Shown here: in pieces, positions 16,441-25,209 of the stretch
Numbering within the stretch: the first letter of the stretch is position 1
Layout of the letters: the number at the start of each line of letters is the position of its first letter
DNA from: Streptomyces huasconensis
Lineage (GTDB): Bacteria; Actinomycetota; Actinomycetes; Streptomycetales; Streptomycetaceae
DNA: 44,938 nucleotides
Reading direction: 5' to 3'
Assembly: GCA_004010275.1 (NCBI GenBank)
Contig: RBWT01000056.1
Span: 1 to 44,938, forward strand
Notes under the pieces: generated by a model
Seen by the model: only the letters and a program-made list of their open reading frames with translations
Database searches by the model: none
What the model was told of the DNA's origin: nothing
Position numbers and translations under genes: made by a program

Positions 16441-17802
16441 CCAGCAGCAGGAGCCCGGGGAACCCACCGACCACACCGACCACGACCCGGTGGACGCGCG
16501 GGCGCTCGACGAGGTCGTCGCCTTCACCTCCGAGCTGATCCGCATCGACACCACCAACCGCGGCGGCGGCGACTGCCGGGAGCGGCCCGCCGCCGAGTAC
16601 GCCGCCGAACGCCTCGCCGACGCCGGCCTCACCCCCACCCTCCTGGAACGCGCCCCGGGCCGCACCAACGTCGTCGCCCGCGTCGAGGGCACCGACCCCG
16701 GCGCCGACGCGCTGCTCGTCCACGGCCACCTCGACGTCGTGCCCGCCGAAGCCGCCGACTGGAGCGTGGACCCGTTCTCGGCGAGATCCGCGACGGCGTC
16801 GTCTGGGGCCGCGGCGCGATCGACATGAAGAACATGGACGCCATGATCCTGGCGGTCGTCCGCGGGTGGGCGCGGGCCGGGGTGCGGCCCCGGCGGGACA
16901 TCGTCATCGCCTTCACCGCCGACGAGGAGGCCAGCGCCGCCGACGGCTCCGGGTTCCTCGCCGACCGGCACGCGCCGCTCTTCGAGGGCTGCACGGAAGG
17001 CGTCAGCGAGTCGGGCGCCTTCACCTTCCACGACGGGCGCGGCAACCAGCTGTACCCGATCGCGGCGGGCGAGCGCGGCACCGGCTGGCTCAAGCTGACC
17101 GCGCGCGGCAAGGCCGGTCACGGCTCCAAGGTGAACCGCGCCAACGCCGTGAGCAGACTGGCCGCCGCCGTCGCCCGCATCGGCGAGCACCGCTGGCCGG
17201 TCCGGCTCACCCCCACCGTGCGCGCCTCGCTCGTCGAACTGGCCGCGCTCTACGGCCTGGAGAGCGACCCCGAGGCACCCGGCTTCGACGTCGACGCCTT
17301 CCTGGAGAAGCTCGGCGCGACCGCCGCGCTCGTCGAGCCGACCGTCCGCAACAGCGCCAACCCGACGATGCTCCAGTCGGGTTACAAGGTCAATGTGGTC
17401 CCCGGGGAAGCCGTGGCCTACGTGGACGGCCGCTTTCTGCCCGGCGGCGAGGAAGAGTTCCGCCACACGCTTGACCTGCTCACCGGCCCTGACGTGGACT
17501 GGGAGTTCCACCACCGCGAGGTGGCGCTCCAGGCGCCGGTCGACTCGCCGACGTACGCGAAGATGCGGGCGGCCGTCGAGGAGTTCGCGCCCGAGGGACA
17601 CGTCGTGCCCTACTGCATGTCGGGCGGGACGGACGCGAAGCAGTTCTCGCGGCTCGGCATCACCGGCTACGGCTTCTCGCCGCTGAGAACTCCGGAGGGC
17701 TTCGACTACCAGGCGCTCTTCCACGGAGTCGACGAACGCGTCCCCGTCGACGCGCTGCACTTCGGCGTCCGTGTCCTCGACCGCTTTCTGCGCACGGCCT
17801 GA
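16433..17802 (+). pseudogene. M20-family metallopeptidase (frameshifted)
   Basis: A dinuclear-zinc aminoacylase/carboxypeptidase-type hydrolase, about 456 codons. The metal ligands lie in VHGHLDVVP, GRGAIDMKN, FTADEEAS, SESGAF and the C-terminal LFHGVDERVP. A dimerisation-domain motif GKAGHGSKVNRANA is also present. The ATG at 16433 has GGAGGAG upstream and overlaps the dppA-like gene by 8 bp. One break lies near 16783: PFSA should continue EIRDGVVWGRG, and a single missing G explains it. The rest is clean to RFLRTA. Within this operon it probably cleaves dipeptides or N-acyl amino acids released by the other peptidases; the substrate is not determinable here. Confidence 0.87.
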
Positions 17803-17825
17803 GAAAAATGGGGGAAGTAAAGGAC

Positions 17826-19815
17826 ATGATGCAGACCCGGGCGTACGGATCATGGCCGTCGCCGATCGACGCCGAGCTGGCCGCCGCCCACGACGGCGCG
17901 CCGGGGCACGTGGGCTTCGTCGGCGGCGAGGCGTGGTGGACCGAACCGCGCCCCACCGAGGGCGGCCGCCGCGCCCTGGTGCGCCGCCTCCCCGACGGTG
18001 AGGAGCGCTCGGTGCTGCCCCCGCCGTGGAACGTGCGCAGCCGCGTCGTCGAGTACGGCGGCCGCCCCCTGGGCCGGGGCGGACCGCCCCGAGGGCCCGC
18101 TGCTCGTCTTCGCGAACTTCGCCGACCAGCGCCTGTACGCGTACGAGCCCGACGCCCCGGACGCCGCCGCGCCCCGCCCACTGACGCCGGCCGGTGTGCT
18201 CGGCGGCGGCCCTGCGCTGGGCCGAACCGCTGCTCCGCCCCGACCGGGGCGAAGTGTGGTGCGTCCTGGAGGAGTTCACCGGGCCCGAGCCCACCGACGT
18301 GCGCGCGTCATCGCCGACGGTGCCGCTCGACGGCTCGGCGGCCGATGACCGCGGCGCGGTGCGCGAACTGTCCGACGGCGCCCACCGGTTCGTCACCGGG
18401 CCGCGCCTGTCGCCGGACGCGCCCGCGCGCCTGGATCGGCTGGGACCACCCCCGCATGCCGTGGGACGGCACGGACCTGGTCCTCGCCGACGTGCGGGAC
18501 GACGGCACCTTCGGCGCGGCCCGCGTCTTCGCCGGCGGCCCCGAGGAGTCCATCGCACAGGTCGAATGGGCGCCGGACGGGCGCCTGCTGTTCTCCGGCG
18601 ACCGCACCGGCTGGTGGAACCTGTACCGCGCGAGCGCCGACGACCCGTGCGGCGTGCACGCGCTCTGCCCCCGCGAGGAGGAGTTCGCCGGACCCCTGTG
18701 GCAGACCGGCCTCACCTGGTTCGCGCCGCTGGGACAGCGGGCGGATCGCCGACGTGCACGGCAAGGGCGCGACCGCGCTCGGCATACTCGACCCCGAGAC
18801 CGGTGAGGTCGTCGACGCGGCGGGCCCCTGGACGGAGTGGGCCTCCACCGTCGCCGCGCACGGCCCCCGCGTGCTCGGCGTCGCCGCCAGCCCGCGCAGC
18901 GCGCCCGAGGTCGTGGAACTGGACACCGGCACCGGCCACGCCCGCGTCGTCCGCGCCGGCCACGGCGACCCGGTGGACCCCACGTACTACCCCGAACCCC
19001 AGATCCGCGCCTTCGCCGGCCCCGCGGGACGCACCGTCCACGCCCACATCTACCCGCCGCACCACCCCGGCCACGTCGCACCCGACGACGAACTGCCGCC
19101 CTACGTGGTGTGGGCGCACGGCGGCCCCACCGGCCGCGCACCCCTCGTCCTGGACCTGGCCATCGCCTACTTCACCTCGCGCGGCATCGGCGTCGCCGAG
19201 GTCGACTACGGCGGCTCCACCGGGTACGGACGCGCCTACCGCGAACGGCTGCGCGAGCAGTGGGGCATCGTGGACGTCGAGGACTGCGCCGCCGTCGCCC
19301 TGGCCCTGGCCGACGAGGGCACCGCCGACCGCGACCGCCTCGCGATCCGCGGCGGCAGCGCGGGCGGCTGGACCGCCGCCGTGTCGCTGGCCACCACCGA
19401 CGTCTACGCCTGCGGAACCCTCATCTATCCGGTGCTCGACCCCACGGCGTTCGCGGGGGAGACCCACGACCTGGAATCGCGGTACCTGGAATCCCTCCTC
19501 GGGCCGTGCGACGAGGTGCCGGGGCGGTACGCGGAGCGGTCGCCGCTGCGGCACGCCGAGCGCGTCACCGCGCCCTTCCTGCTCCTCCAGGGGCTCGACG
19601 ACGTCATCTGCCCGCCCGCCCAGTCCGAACGGTTCCTCGCCGAGATGGCCGGGCGCGGCATCCCGCACGCCTACATCGCCTTCGAGGGGGAGGGGCACGG
19701 CTTCCGCCGCGCCGACACGATGGTCCGCGCCCTTCAGGCCGAACTCTCCCTCTACGCCCAGGTGTTCCGCATCGACCTCGCCGGACCCCCGCCGACCCTG
19801 GAGCTCGGCAAGTGA
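17826..19815 (+). pseudogene. S9-family (prolyl oligopeptidase) serine peptidase (frameshifted)
   Basis: An acyl-aminoacyl/dipeptidyl peptidase with an N-terminal beta-propeller and C-terminal alpha/beta hydrolase domain, about 660 codons. The catalytic triad is visible: Ser in IRGGSAGGWTAAV, Asp in LLLQGLDDVICPP, His in FEGEGHGFRRADT. The oxyanion region is VVWAHGGPTGRAPL. The propeller part is broken by about five shifts (near 18065, 18210, 18300, 18425 and 18740); each time the sequence resumes in another frame (for example GWDHPRMPWDGTDLVLADV). The catalytic domain from 18755 on is intact. The start ATG at 17826 (MMQTRAYG) is 23 bp after the M20 stop; an in-frame ATG at 17808 is also possible. 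Confidence 0.85.
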
Positions 19816-20741
19816 AACCCCTCGTACGGCCCGCCCGCCTGGCCCCCGGCGCGCACGTCGCCGTCGTCGCGCCGAGCGGCCCCGTCCCGGAGGAACGTCT
19901 GGCGGCGGGCCTCGACATCCTGCGCGGCTGGGACCTCGACCCGCTCGTCATGCCCCATGTACGGGACCGCCACCGGGAGTTCGACTACCTCGCGGGGACG
20001 GACGCCGACCGCGCCCGCGACCTGGAGCGGGCCTGGTGCGACCCGTCCGTGGCCGCCGTGTTCTGCGCCCGCGGCGGGTACGGCGCCCAGCGCATGGCGG
20101 ACCACCTCGACTGGGCGGCCATGCGGGCGGCCGGGCCCAAGGTGTTCCTCGGCTACAGCGACATCACCGCGCTGCACGAGGCGTTCGCCACGCGGCTCGG
20201 CCTCGTCACGCTGCACGGCCCCATGACCGCCGCGGCCGACTTCCTCAAGAACGCGGACGCCCAGAACCACCTGTGGGCCACCCTGTTCACCCCGGAGGAG
20301 GTACGGGTGATCACCGCATCCCCGCGGGCCACGCCCCTGGTGGGCGGGCGGGCTCGCGGCGTCACGCTCGGCGGCTGCGTGTCGCTGCTCGCCGCCGGAC
20401 TCGGCACACCGGAAGCGCGGCCCGGTGCGCGCGGCGGGTTGCTCTTCCTGGAGGACATCGGCGAGGAGGCCTACCGCCTGGACCGCATCCTCACCCAGCT
20501 GCTGCGCGCCGGCTGGCTGGACGGGGTCGCGGGGATCGCCCTCGGCTCCTGGGAGCAGTGCACGCCGTACGACATGGTGCGCCGCCTCTTCGCCGACCGG
20601 CTCGGCGGTCTCGGGGTGCCCGTGGTCGAGGAGTTCGGGTTCGGGCACTGCGACGGGGCGCTGACGATTCCGTTCGGCGTCGCGGGCGAACTGGACGCGG
20701 ACACGGGGACCTTGACGCTGGACGTCCCGGCGCTGGCCTGA
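19812..20741 (+). CDS. S66-family LD-carboxypeptidase
   Basis: An LdcA-type serine peptidase, 309 residues, which removes the terminal D-alanine from murein tetrapeptides or related D-peptides. The catalytic Ser lies in VFLGYSDITAL, the Glu in LLFLEDIGEEAYRLDR, the His in EFGFGHCDGALTIPFG. ARGGYGAQRM is a conserved family segment. The start is GTG at 19812, overlapping the S9 gene stop by 4 bp. It ends the peptidase operon, and its presence with a DppA-like enzyme is the strongest hint that the operon recycles or scavenges peptidoglycan peptides. The frame is intact. Confidence 0.92.
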   Translation: MKPLVRPARLAPGAHVAVVAPSGPVPEERLAAGLDILRGWDLDPLVMPHVRDRHREFDYLAGTDADRARDLERAWCDPSVAAVFCARGGYGAQRMADHLDWAAMRAAGPKVFLGYSDITALHEAFATRLGLVTLHGPMTAAADFLKNADAQNHLWATLFTPEEVRVITASPRATPLVGGRARGVTLGGCVSLLAAGLGTPEARPGARGGLLFLEDIGEEAYRLDRILTQLLRAGWLDGVAGIALGSWEQCTPYDMVRRLFADRLGGLGVPVVEEFGFGHCDGALTIPFGVAGELDADTGTLTLDVPALA

Positions 20742-20814
20742 CACGTGTGCTCCCGCGGGGACCTCCCGGAAGAAACGTCTGTCACGGTCGTTGACCTCGC
20801 TCTGACACGTGTCA
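20739..20814. promoter_or_regulatory. Duplicated TGACACGTGT element, one copy a perfect palindrome
   Basis: TGACACGTGTCA at 20803-20814 is a perfect 12-bp palindrome located 12 nt after a TTGACC hexamer (20791-20796), in the promoter region of the secreted hydrolase. TGACACGTGT occurs again at 20739-20748, using the stop codon of the LD-carboxypeptidase gene. The pair looks like a two-site operator; the regulator is unknown. Confidence 0.5.
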
Positions 20815-20928
20815 CAACATGAGCGGGGCCGGTAGTACCGGTCAGTGGACGTCAGGCCGGTACCAGCTGCCCAGGCACCGCCGGGCTCCGGCCGTCAGCT
20901 GCCGGAAGTCCTCAGCGTGGAGGTCCCC

Positions 20929-22710
20929 TTGTCCCGTCGCCGTGCCCTGACCCTCGCCGCAGCGGCGGTGCACGCCGCGCCGCTCGCCGTCGCCGCCGCC
21001 GCCCCGGCCGGCGCGGCGGGGCAGTACACCGTCACCGAGCTGAAGTTCACCGTCCCGGCAGGCGGCAGGAACTGCACCGTCGACGCCGACCTGTACCGGC
21101 CCGCCGGGGTGGACGCCGCGCACCCCGCTCCCGCGGTGCTCTCCACCAACGGCTTCGGCGGCAGCAAGTCCGACGGCTCGACCGCCGCGGTCGGCAAGGC
21201 GTTCGCCGAGCGCGGTTACGTAGCTCTGGTCTACTCCGGCCTCGGCTTCGGCAGGTCCGGATGTCTGATCTCCCTCGACGACCCGGGCACCGACGGCAAG
21301 GCCGCCTCCGGGCTGGTCGACTTCCTCGCCGGTCAGCGCGCCGCCGACGACGGCACCACGGCCGACTACGTCACCGCCGACGGCGCGGGCGACCCGCGGG
21401 TCGGCATGATCGGCGGTTCGTACGGCGGCGCCGTCCAGCTCGCGACCGCCGCCGTGGACCACCGGGTCGACGCCCTCGTCCCGATGGTCACCTGGCACGA
21501 CCTGGCCTACTCCCTCGATCCGAACAACGCCGCCGACCGCTCCGTCCCCGGCGCCGCCAAGTGGCAGTGGATGAACGGCTTCTACCTCATCGGCGAGGGC
21601 CAGCCGCTGCTCGTCCCGAACCTCGATCCGTCCCGCGTCAACCGCCTCGGCTGCCTGCACTTCGTCACCAAGGCCTGCGAGACGATCCGCACGCTCAACT
21701 CCGGCCGCTACCCGGCGGACAGGACCAAGTCCCTCCAGGAGTACGCGCGCGGCGTCTCCCCGGTCTCGTACCTGCACAAGGTGAAGGCGCCCACGCTCCT
21801 CGTGCAGGGCCAGGCCGACACCCTCTTCAACCTCAACGAGGCCGAGGCGACGTACCGCACCCTCACGGCGCAGGGCACCCCGGCGAAGATGATCTGGCAG
21901 TCCTGGGGCCACAGCGGCGGCGTGCGGGACGCCGCGTCGGGCGAACTGAACCTGGACGAGGGGAACTTGGAGACCTCCTACGTCGGCAGGCGCATCCTCG
22001 CCTGGTTCGACCGCTACCTCCACAAGAAGAAGGGCGTCGACACCGGCCCCGCCTTCGCCTACCACCGCGACTGGATCGGCGACCCGGACCGCACCTACGC
22101 CACCGCCTCCCAGGTGCCCCCGCGCAACCGCACCCTGTATCTGTCCGGCGACGGCAAGCTCGTCGACAGCCGCGCCGAGGTGGCGCGCGGCAGCCGCGAG
22201 TACCGCAACCGGCTGGTGCCGACGAGCCATTCGGAGTCCTCCCTCGCCGGGCTCATCGGGCTGCCCGACCCCGCCCCGTACGACACCAAGGGCACCTACC
22301 TGGACTGGACGACCGAGCCCCTCACCGAGGCGATGGACGTCGTCGGCGCCCCCAGGGCCACGCTGAAGGTGACCTCGCCGCGGACCGAGCGGGTGCAGCA
22401 CTCGGGTGACGCGGCCGACAAGCTGGTCCTCTTCGCCAAGCTCTACGACGTGGCGCCCGACGGCAGGAAGACCCTCGTCCACCGGCTCGTCTCGCCCGTC
22501 CGGGTGCCCGACGTGACGAAGCCGTTCACCGTGTCGCTGCCGGGCATCGTGCACCGCTACGAGAAAGGCCACCGGCTGCAATTCGTGGTGGCGGCGAGCG
22601 ACGGCGCGTACCTCGGCAACAAGGGCGTCAAGCCGGTCACGGTGACCAGCGCCCCCAAGGACACCGGTGTCCTCGACCTGCCCGTGGTCCGCCACGGACG
22701 CCACCGGTGA
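20929..22710 (+). CDS. Secreted CocE/NonD (S15-like) alpha/beta hydrolase
   Basis: An extracellular Xaa-Pro dipeptidyl-peptidase-like hydrolase of about 593 residues. The start is set at the TTG of 20929 because GGAGG lies 5 nt upstream; GTGs at 20845 and 20917 are in frame. The N-terminus (SRRRALTLAAAAVHAAPLA, then AGAAG) is a signal peptide with a possible twin-arginine motif. The nucleophile elbow is GGSYGG, the acid lies in VQGQADTLF and the base in WGHSGG. A C-terminal jelly-roll domain of S15 enzymes follows (GTYLDWTTEPLTEAMDVVG, RVPDVTKPFTVSLPGI). It carries its own candidate promoter and palindromic operator, separate from the preceding operon. Peptidase versus esterase cannot be decided from sequence. 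Confidence 0.9.
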   Translation: MSRRRALTLAAAAVHAAPLAVAAAAPAGAAGQYTVTELKFTVPAGGRNCTVDADLYRPAGVDAAHPAPAVLSTNGFGGSKSDGSTAAVGKAFAERGYVALVYSGLGFGRSGCLISLDDPGTDGKAASGLVDFLAGQRAADDGTTADYVTADGAGDPRVGMIGGSYGGAVQLATAAVDHRVDALVPMVTWHDLAYSLDPNNAADRSVPGAAKWQWMNGFYLIGEGQPLLVPNLDPSRVNRLGCLHFVTKACETIRTLNSGRYPADRTKSLQEYARGVSPVSYLHKVKAPTLLVQGQADTLFNLNEAEATYRTLTAQGTPAKMIWQSWGHSGGVRDAASGELNLDEGNLETSYVGRRILAWFDRYLHKKKGVDTGPAFAYHRDWIGDPDRTYATASQVPPRNRTLYLSGDGKLVDSRAEVARGSREYRNRLVPTSHSESSLAGLIGLPDPAPYDTKGTYLDWTTEPLTEAMDVVGAPRATLKVTSPRTERVQHSGDAADKLVLFAKLYDVAPDGRKTLVHRLVSPVRVPDVTKPFTVSLPGIVHRYEKGHRLQFVVAASDGAYLGNKGVKPVTVTSAPKDTGVLDLPVVRHGRHR

Positions 22711-22734
22711 CGGTGGTGGCGGTAACGTGACCCG

Positions 22735-23292
22735 ATGCCCGACCCGCACACCTGTGACCACGCCCGCCGCCATCTTGCCGAAGGCCCCCGCGTAGGCCTG
22801 CGCCACTTCAGCCTCGCGGACGGCGCCGAGTTCACCGCCCGTGCCCGCGCGAGCCGGGAGCTGCACCGCCCCTGGCTCTTCCCGCCGACCACGGACGACG
22901 CGTACCGGACCTACGCCGCGTCGCTTCTCGAGGACCCCGCCAAGGCCGGTTTCCTCGTCTGCGAGCGGGACAGCGGTGCCATCGCGGGGTTCATCAACAT
23001 CAACAACATCGTCCACGGCGCCTTCCGCTGCGGGGCGCTCGGTTACGGGGCCTTCGCCCACGCGGCGGGCCGCGGACTGCTGAGCGAGGGGCTCGGCCTT
23101 GTCATGGCGTACGCCTTCGGGGAACTGAGGCTGCACCGCCTGGAGGCGAACATTCAGCCGGGCAACGCCGCCTCCATCGCCCTGGTGCGCCGCCACGGGT
23201 TCCGGCTGGAGGGTTTCTCCCCGGACTTCCTCTATATCGACGGCGCCTGGCGCGACCATGAACGCTGGGCGATCACCGCCGTCACTCCGTGA
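22735..23292 (+). CDS. GNAT-family N-acetyltransferase (RimJ/RimL-like)
   Basis: A 185-residue acetyl-CoA-dependent N-acetyltransferase. Visible are the RimJ-type opening VGLRHFSLADGAEF, the beta4-beta5 core GALGYGAFAHAAGRGLLSEG containing a degenerate acetyl-CoA loop, and the typical closing motif ANIQPGNAASIALVRRHGF. It probably acts on a protein N-terminus or a small amine; the target is unknown. The ATG at 22735 is 24 bp after the hydrolase stop, so read-through is possible. Its 3' end overlaps the convergent VOC gene by 11 bp. Confidence 0.9.
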   Translation: MPDPHTCDHARRHLAEGPRVGLRHFSLADGAEFTARARASRELHRPWLFPPTTDDAYRTYAASLLEDPAKAGFLVCERDSGAIAGFININNIVHGAFRCGALGYGAFAHAAGRGLLSEGLGLVMAYAFGELRLHRLEANIQPGNAASIALVRRHGFRLEGFSPDFLYIDGAWRDHERWAITAVTP

Positions 23293-23638
23293 CGGCGCGG
23301 CGGTCCACGTACTCGAAGACGGAGCCGTCCGGGTGCATCGCGATGAGGTTGCGCCCGGCGGGGGTCGGGACGGGGCCCGCGATGACCCGGGCACCGGAGG
23401 CGTTCAGCACGGCGTACGCCTCGTCGACGTCCCGCACCGCGATGGTCGCCGTGACCTTGCGGAGCACTTCCAGTTCCTCTTCCGGGCCGCTCATCAGCAG
23501 GAAGCAGCCGACCGCGGCCACGGACACGCCACCGCGTTCGAAGCGCATCGCCTTGCCGCCCGCGAGGCGCTCGTAGAACGCGACCGAGGACTCCAGGTCC
23601 TCGACGCACACGCGCAGCGTGGTTCCCAGGATCTCCAT
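23282..23638 (-). CDS. VOC-family (glyoxalase/bleomycin-resistance fold) protein
   Basis: A 118-residue single-domain vicinal-oxygen-chelate protein. Paired beta-alpha-beta-beta-beta modules are evident: TTLRVCVEDLESSVAFYERL at the start, then VTATIAVRDVDEAYAVLNAS and the closing MHPDGSVFEYVDR. Such proteins act as metal-dependent lyases/dioxygenases or as drug-binding proteins. This one has an acidic residue (FEYVD) where a metal ligand is expected, but no clear function. The start is ATG at 23638; an upstream in-frame TTG or GTG is possible. Confidence 0.87.
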   Translation of the reverse strand: MEILGTTLRVCVEDLESSVAFYERLAGGKAMRFERGGVSVAAVGCFLLMSGPEEELEVLRKVTATIAVRDVDEAYAVLNASGARVIAGPVPTPAGRNLIAMHPDGSVFEYVDRRAVTE

Positions 23639-23762
23639 GATTGGCAACGCCCTCACCTCTGTGACCGGCCAACGGCTCCGCAACGATTTCATGATTGCCC
23701 GCCCCCTCGCCACCGCCTCCGGCGAGGAGGGCACCTCAACTCGGCGGTGCGGCAAGCGCGAT

Positions 23763-23792
23763 GGAGGGCGGCACCGTGCGGTGCCGCCCTCC
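23763..23792 (-). terminator. Strong hairpin terminator downstream of bL37
   Basis: GGAGGGCGGCACCG-TG-CGGTGCCGCCCTCC forms a perfect 14-bp stem, 22 bp past the bL37 stop on the minus strand. There is no U-tract, as is common for Streptomyces terminators. It may also act on transcripts from the plus strand. Confidence 0.75.
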
Positions 23793-23813
23793 GGCCGTTC
23801 GCGTGCCCGCCGT

Positions 23814-23891
23814 TCAGGACTGGGGACGGCGGCCGTGGTTCGCGCCGTTCTTGCGGCGGGCCTTCTTCTTGCGGCGTCGCTTCGAGGACAT
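23814..23891 (-). CDS. 50S ribosomal protein bL37 (25-residue basic peptide)
   Basis: A 26-codon minus-strand ORF encoding M-S-S followed by KRRRKKKARRKNGANHGRRP and Q-S. It matches the actinobacterial large-subunit mini-protein bL37, recognisable from the basic core and the ARRKNGANHG(K/R)RP ending. A clear GGAGG lies 7 nt before the ATG, and the strong hairpin at 23763-23792 follows. It would bind 23S rRNA as a small, entirely basic peptide. Such a short gene is often missed by gene callers. The 5' region (23918-23937) contains a GC palindrome that may form a leader structure. Confidence 0.8.
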   Translation of the reverse strand: MSSKRRRKKKARRKNGANHGRRPQS

Positions 23892-24021
23892 GGATACCTC
23901 CGTGTATCTGGTGGTGCTTCCCGGGCGCGAACCCGGGCGATCACGCGCCGCCTACCCAAGCGGCGAACCCGCCAAGGTGTGCGCTGCGTCACACCTTCCC
24001 GCCCTCGCGGCGGCCGGGTCC

Positions 24022-24046
24022 GTTACCGGCCGGTGCCCTCGGGTAC
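24022..24046 (+). promoter_or_regulatory. Weak SigB-like promoter upstream of the holin-like gene
   Basis: GTTA-N15-GGGTAC resembles the Streptomyces SigB/SigF-group pattern GNNT-N14-16-GGGTA(C/T), with a mismatch in the -35 element. The -10 element ends 9 bp before the ATG at 24056, so the message would be leaderless. Confidence 0.35.
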
Positions 24047-24055
24047 CCGGCCGCC

Positions 24056-24564
24056 ATGACTGGTCCCGAGAAACCTCTGACCGGCCTCGACAAGCAGCCG
24101 TTCGACAAGGCCCTGACCGACGAGCTGGTCCGCACGATCCGTGCCGAACTGCGCGAGGAGTTCCGCGAGCAGACCAAGAAGCAGCGGCGCAAGGCCACGC
24201 TGTACGCCGCGTCGGGCGCCACCGCGCTCTACGCGGGCGCCGCCGTCGCGCTGGCCGCCGGGCTGGCCCTCGACCTCGCCCTGCCGGACTGGGCGGCGGC
24301 CCTGATCGTGGCCGCGCTGCTCGTCGCCGCGGCGCTGCTGCTGCGCATGCGGCCCGCCCGCGGGCGGGGCGGTCCGGCGCTGCCGACCGGTACACGGCTC
24401 CTGCGGCTCCTGCGGCTCCTGCGGCCGACGTGCCGCCTGCCCCCGCGGCCCCGCCGATGCCGCCCACCGCGCCTGCCGCACCCGCCGCGCCTTCCGCTCC
24501 CGCCCCGCCCGAGGCCGCCCCTCGCGTGGGTGAGGGAGAGCGCGGGGAGCACCGGGAACACTGA
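24056..24564 (+). pseudogene. Holin-like small membrane protein with Pro/Ala-rich tail (frameshifted)
   Basis: A short cytoplasmic N-terminus containing a charged helix (ELVRTIRAELREEFREQTKK) leads into two hydrophobic segments: LYAASGATALYAGAAVALAA and the stretch after LPDWAAALIVAALL. This is the layout of the Phage_holin_3_6-type membrane proteins common in actinobacterial chromosomes; there are no phage genes nearby. Around 24380 the frame changes and continues as a proline/alanine-rich tail (APAAPAADVPPAPAAPPMPP) ending at 24564. The function is unknown, possibly cell-envelope stress. The tail is inferred from composition and is the least certain part. Confidence 0.6.
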
Positions 24565-24631
24565 CGCAGGCGAGGAGGAGCGGGCTGCGGCCCTGCTGGC
24601 CCCTCACCTGGTCAGGCGGCCGGTCGGCCAG

Positions 24632-25164
24632 TCAGCCAGGCAACCAGCCGGTCGTCGCCACCACCTCTGCCGCGATGGCCGCGACGTCCCGGCCGTCGGT
24701 GGCGACACGATGGGTGGCGGGGGCCGCGTGGGTGTCCAGTGGCGGGCCACGAACGCGCTGCGGCGCAGCTGCCGGGCGAGTTCCGAGCCGCGTTCGCGTG
24801 CCCGCAGCCGCTGCTCGGCCGTGGCGTCCGTCGCGGTCAGGAGGACGCGGATGAGGCGCGGCCCCGTGCAGCGCGCGCGTGAACAGCGACTCCTCGTCGG
24901 CGAGCACGCTCGCGGTGTTCGTGTACACCAGCCGACGGCAGCCGAGTTCCGCGTACGTGGCCCAGAGCGCCGCGAGGTTGCGCCGCGTGATCGACGAGCG
25001 GTGCGGTCGTCCGGCGGCGCGGGGTGGACCGCGTCCAGGAGGTCGCCCTCGATCAGGGCGTGGCCGACGTCCGCCGCCCGGAGCCGAGCGGCGACCTCCA
25101 GGCCGACCGATGACTTGCCGGCTCCGGACCGGCCCCCGATGAGCAGTGCTTCCACGGTCTCCAT
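24632..25164 (-). pseudogene. P-loop AAA/adenylate-kinase-like small NTPase (frameshifted)
   Basis: The N-terminus METVEALLIGGRSGAGKSSV has a Walker A loop (GGRSGAGKS) at the extreme start, as in small metabolite or nucleotide kinases. Further segments are HALIEGDLLDAVHPAP, RRNLAALWATYAELGCRRLV and IRVLLTATDATAEQRLRARE. The C-terminal end is best read in another frame (RDVAAIAAEVVATTGWLPG, stop at 24632). At least three shifts are needed (near 25020, 24865 and 24735). Total length of about 178 codons fits chloramphenicol-phosphotransferase-like or shikimate-kinase-like ATPases. The substrate is unknown. Confidence 0.72.
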
Positions 25165-25209
25165 GCGGGGAGCGTGCCAGCCTGTACGGCTCCCGCGCGA
25201 GGGAGATTC

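Noticed and set aside
23915..23970. A tRNA gene suggested by CCCGGGTTCGCGCCCGGG on the minus strand.
   Set aside because: The arm lacks the TTCGA T-loop pattern and no acceptor, D-arm or anticodon arm could be built around it.
24056..24564. Prophage remnant, because of the holin-like protein.
   Set aside because: No integrase, terminase, capsid or lysin genes nearby; this membrane family is widespread on actinobacterial chromosomes.
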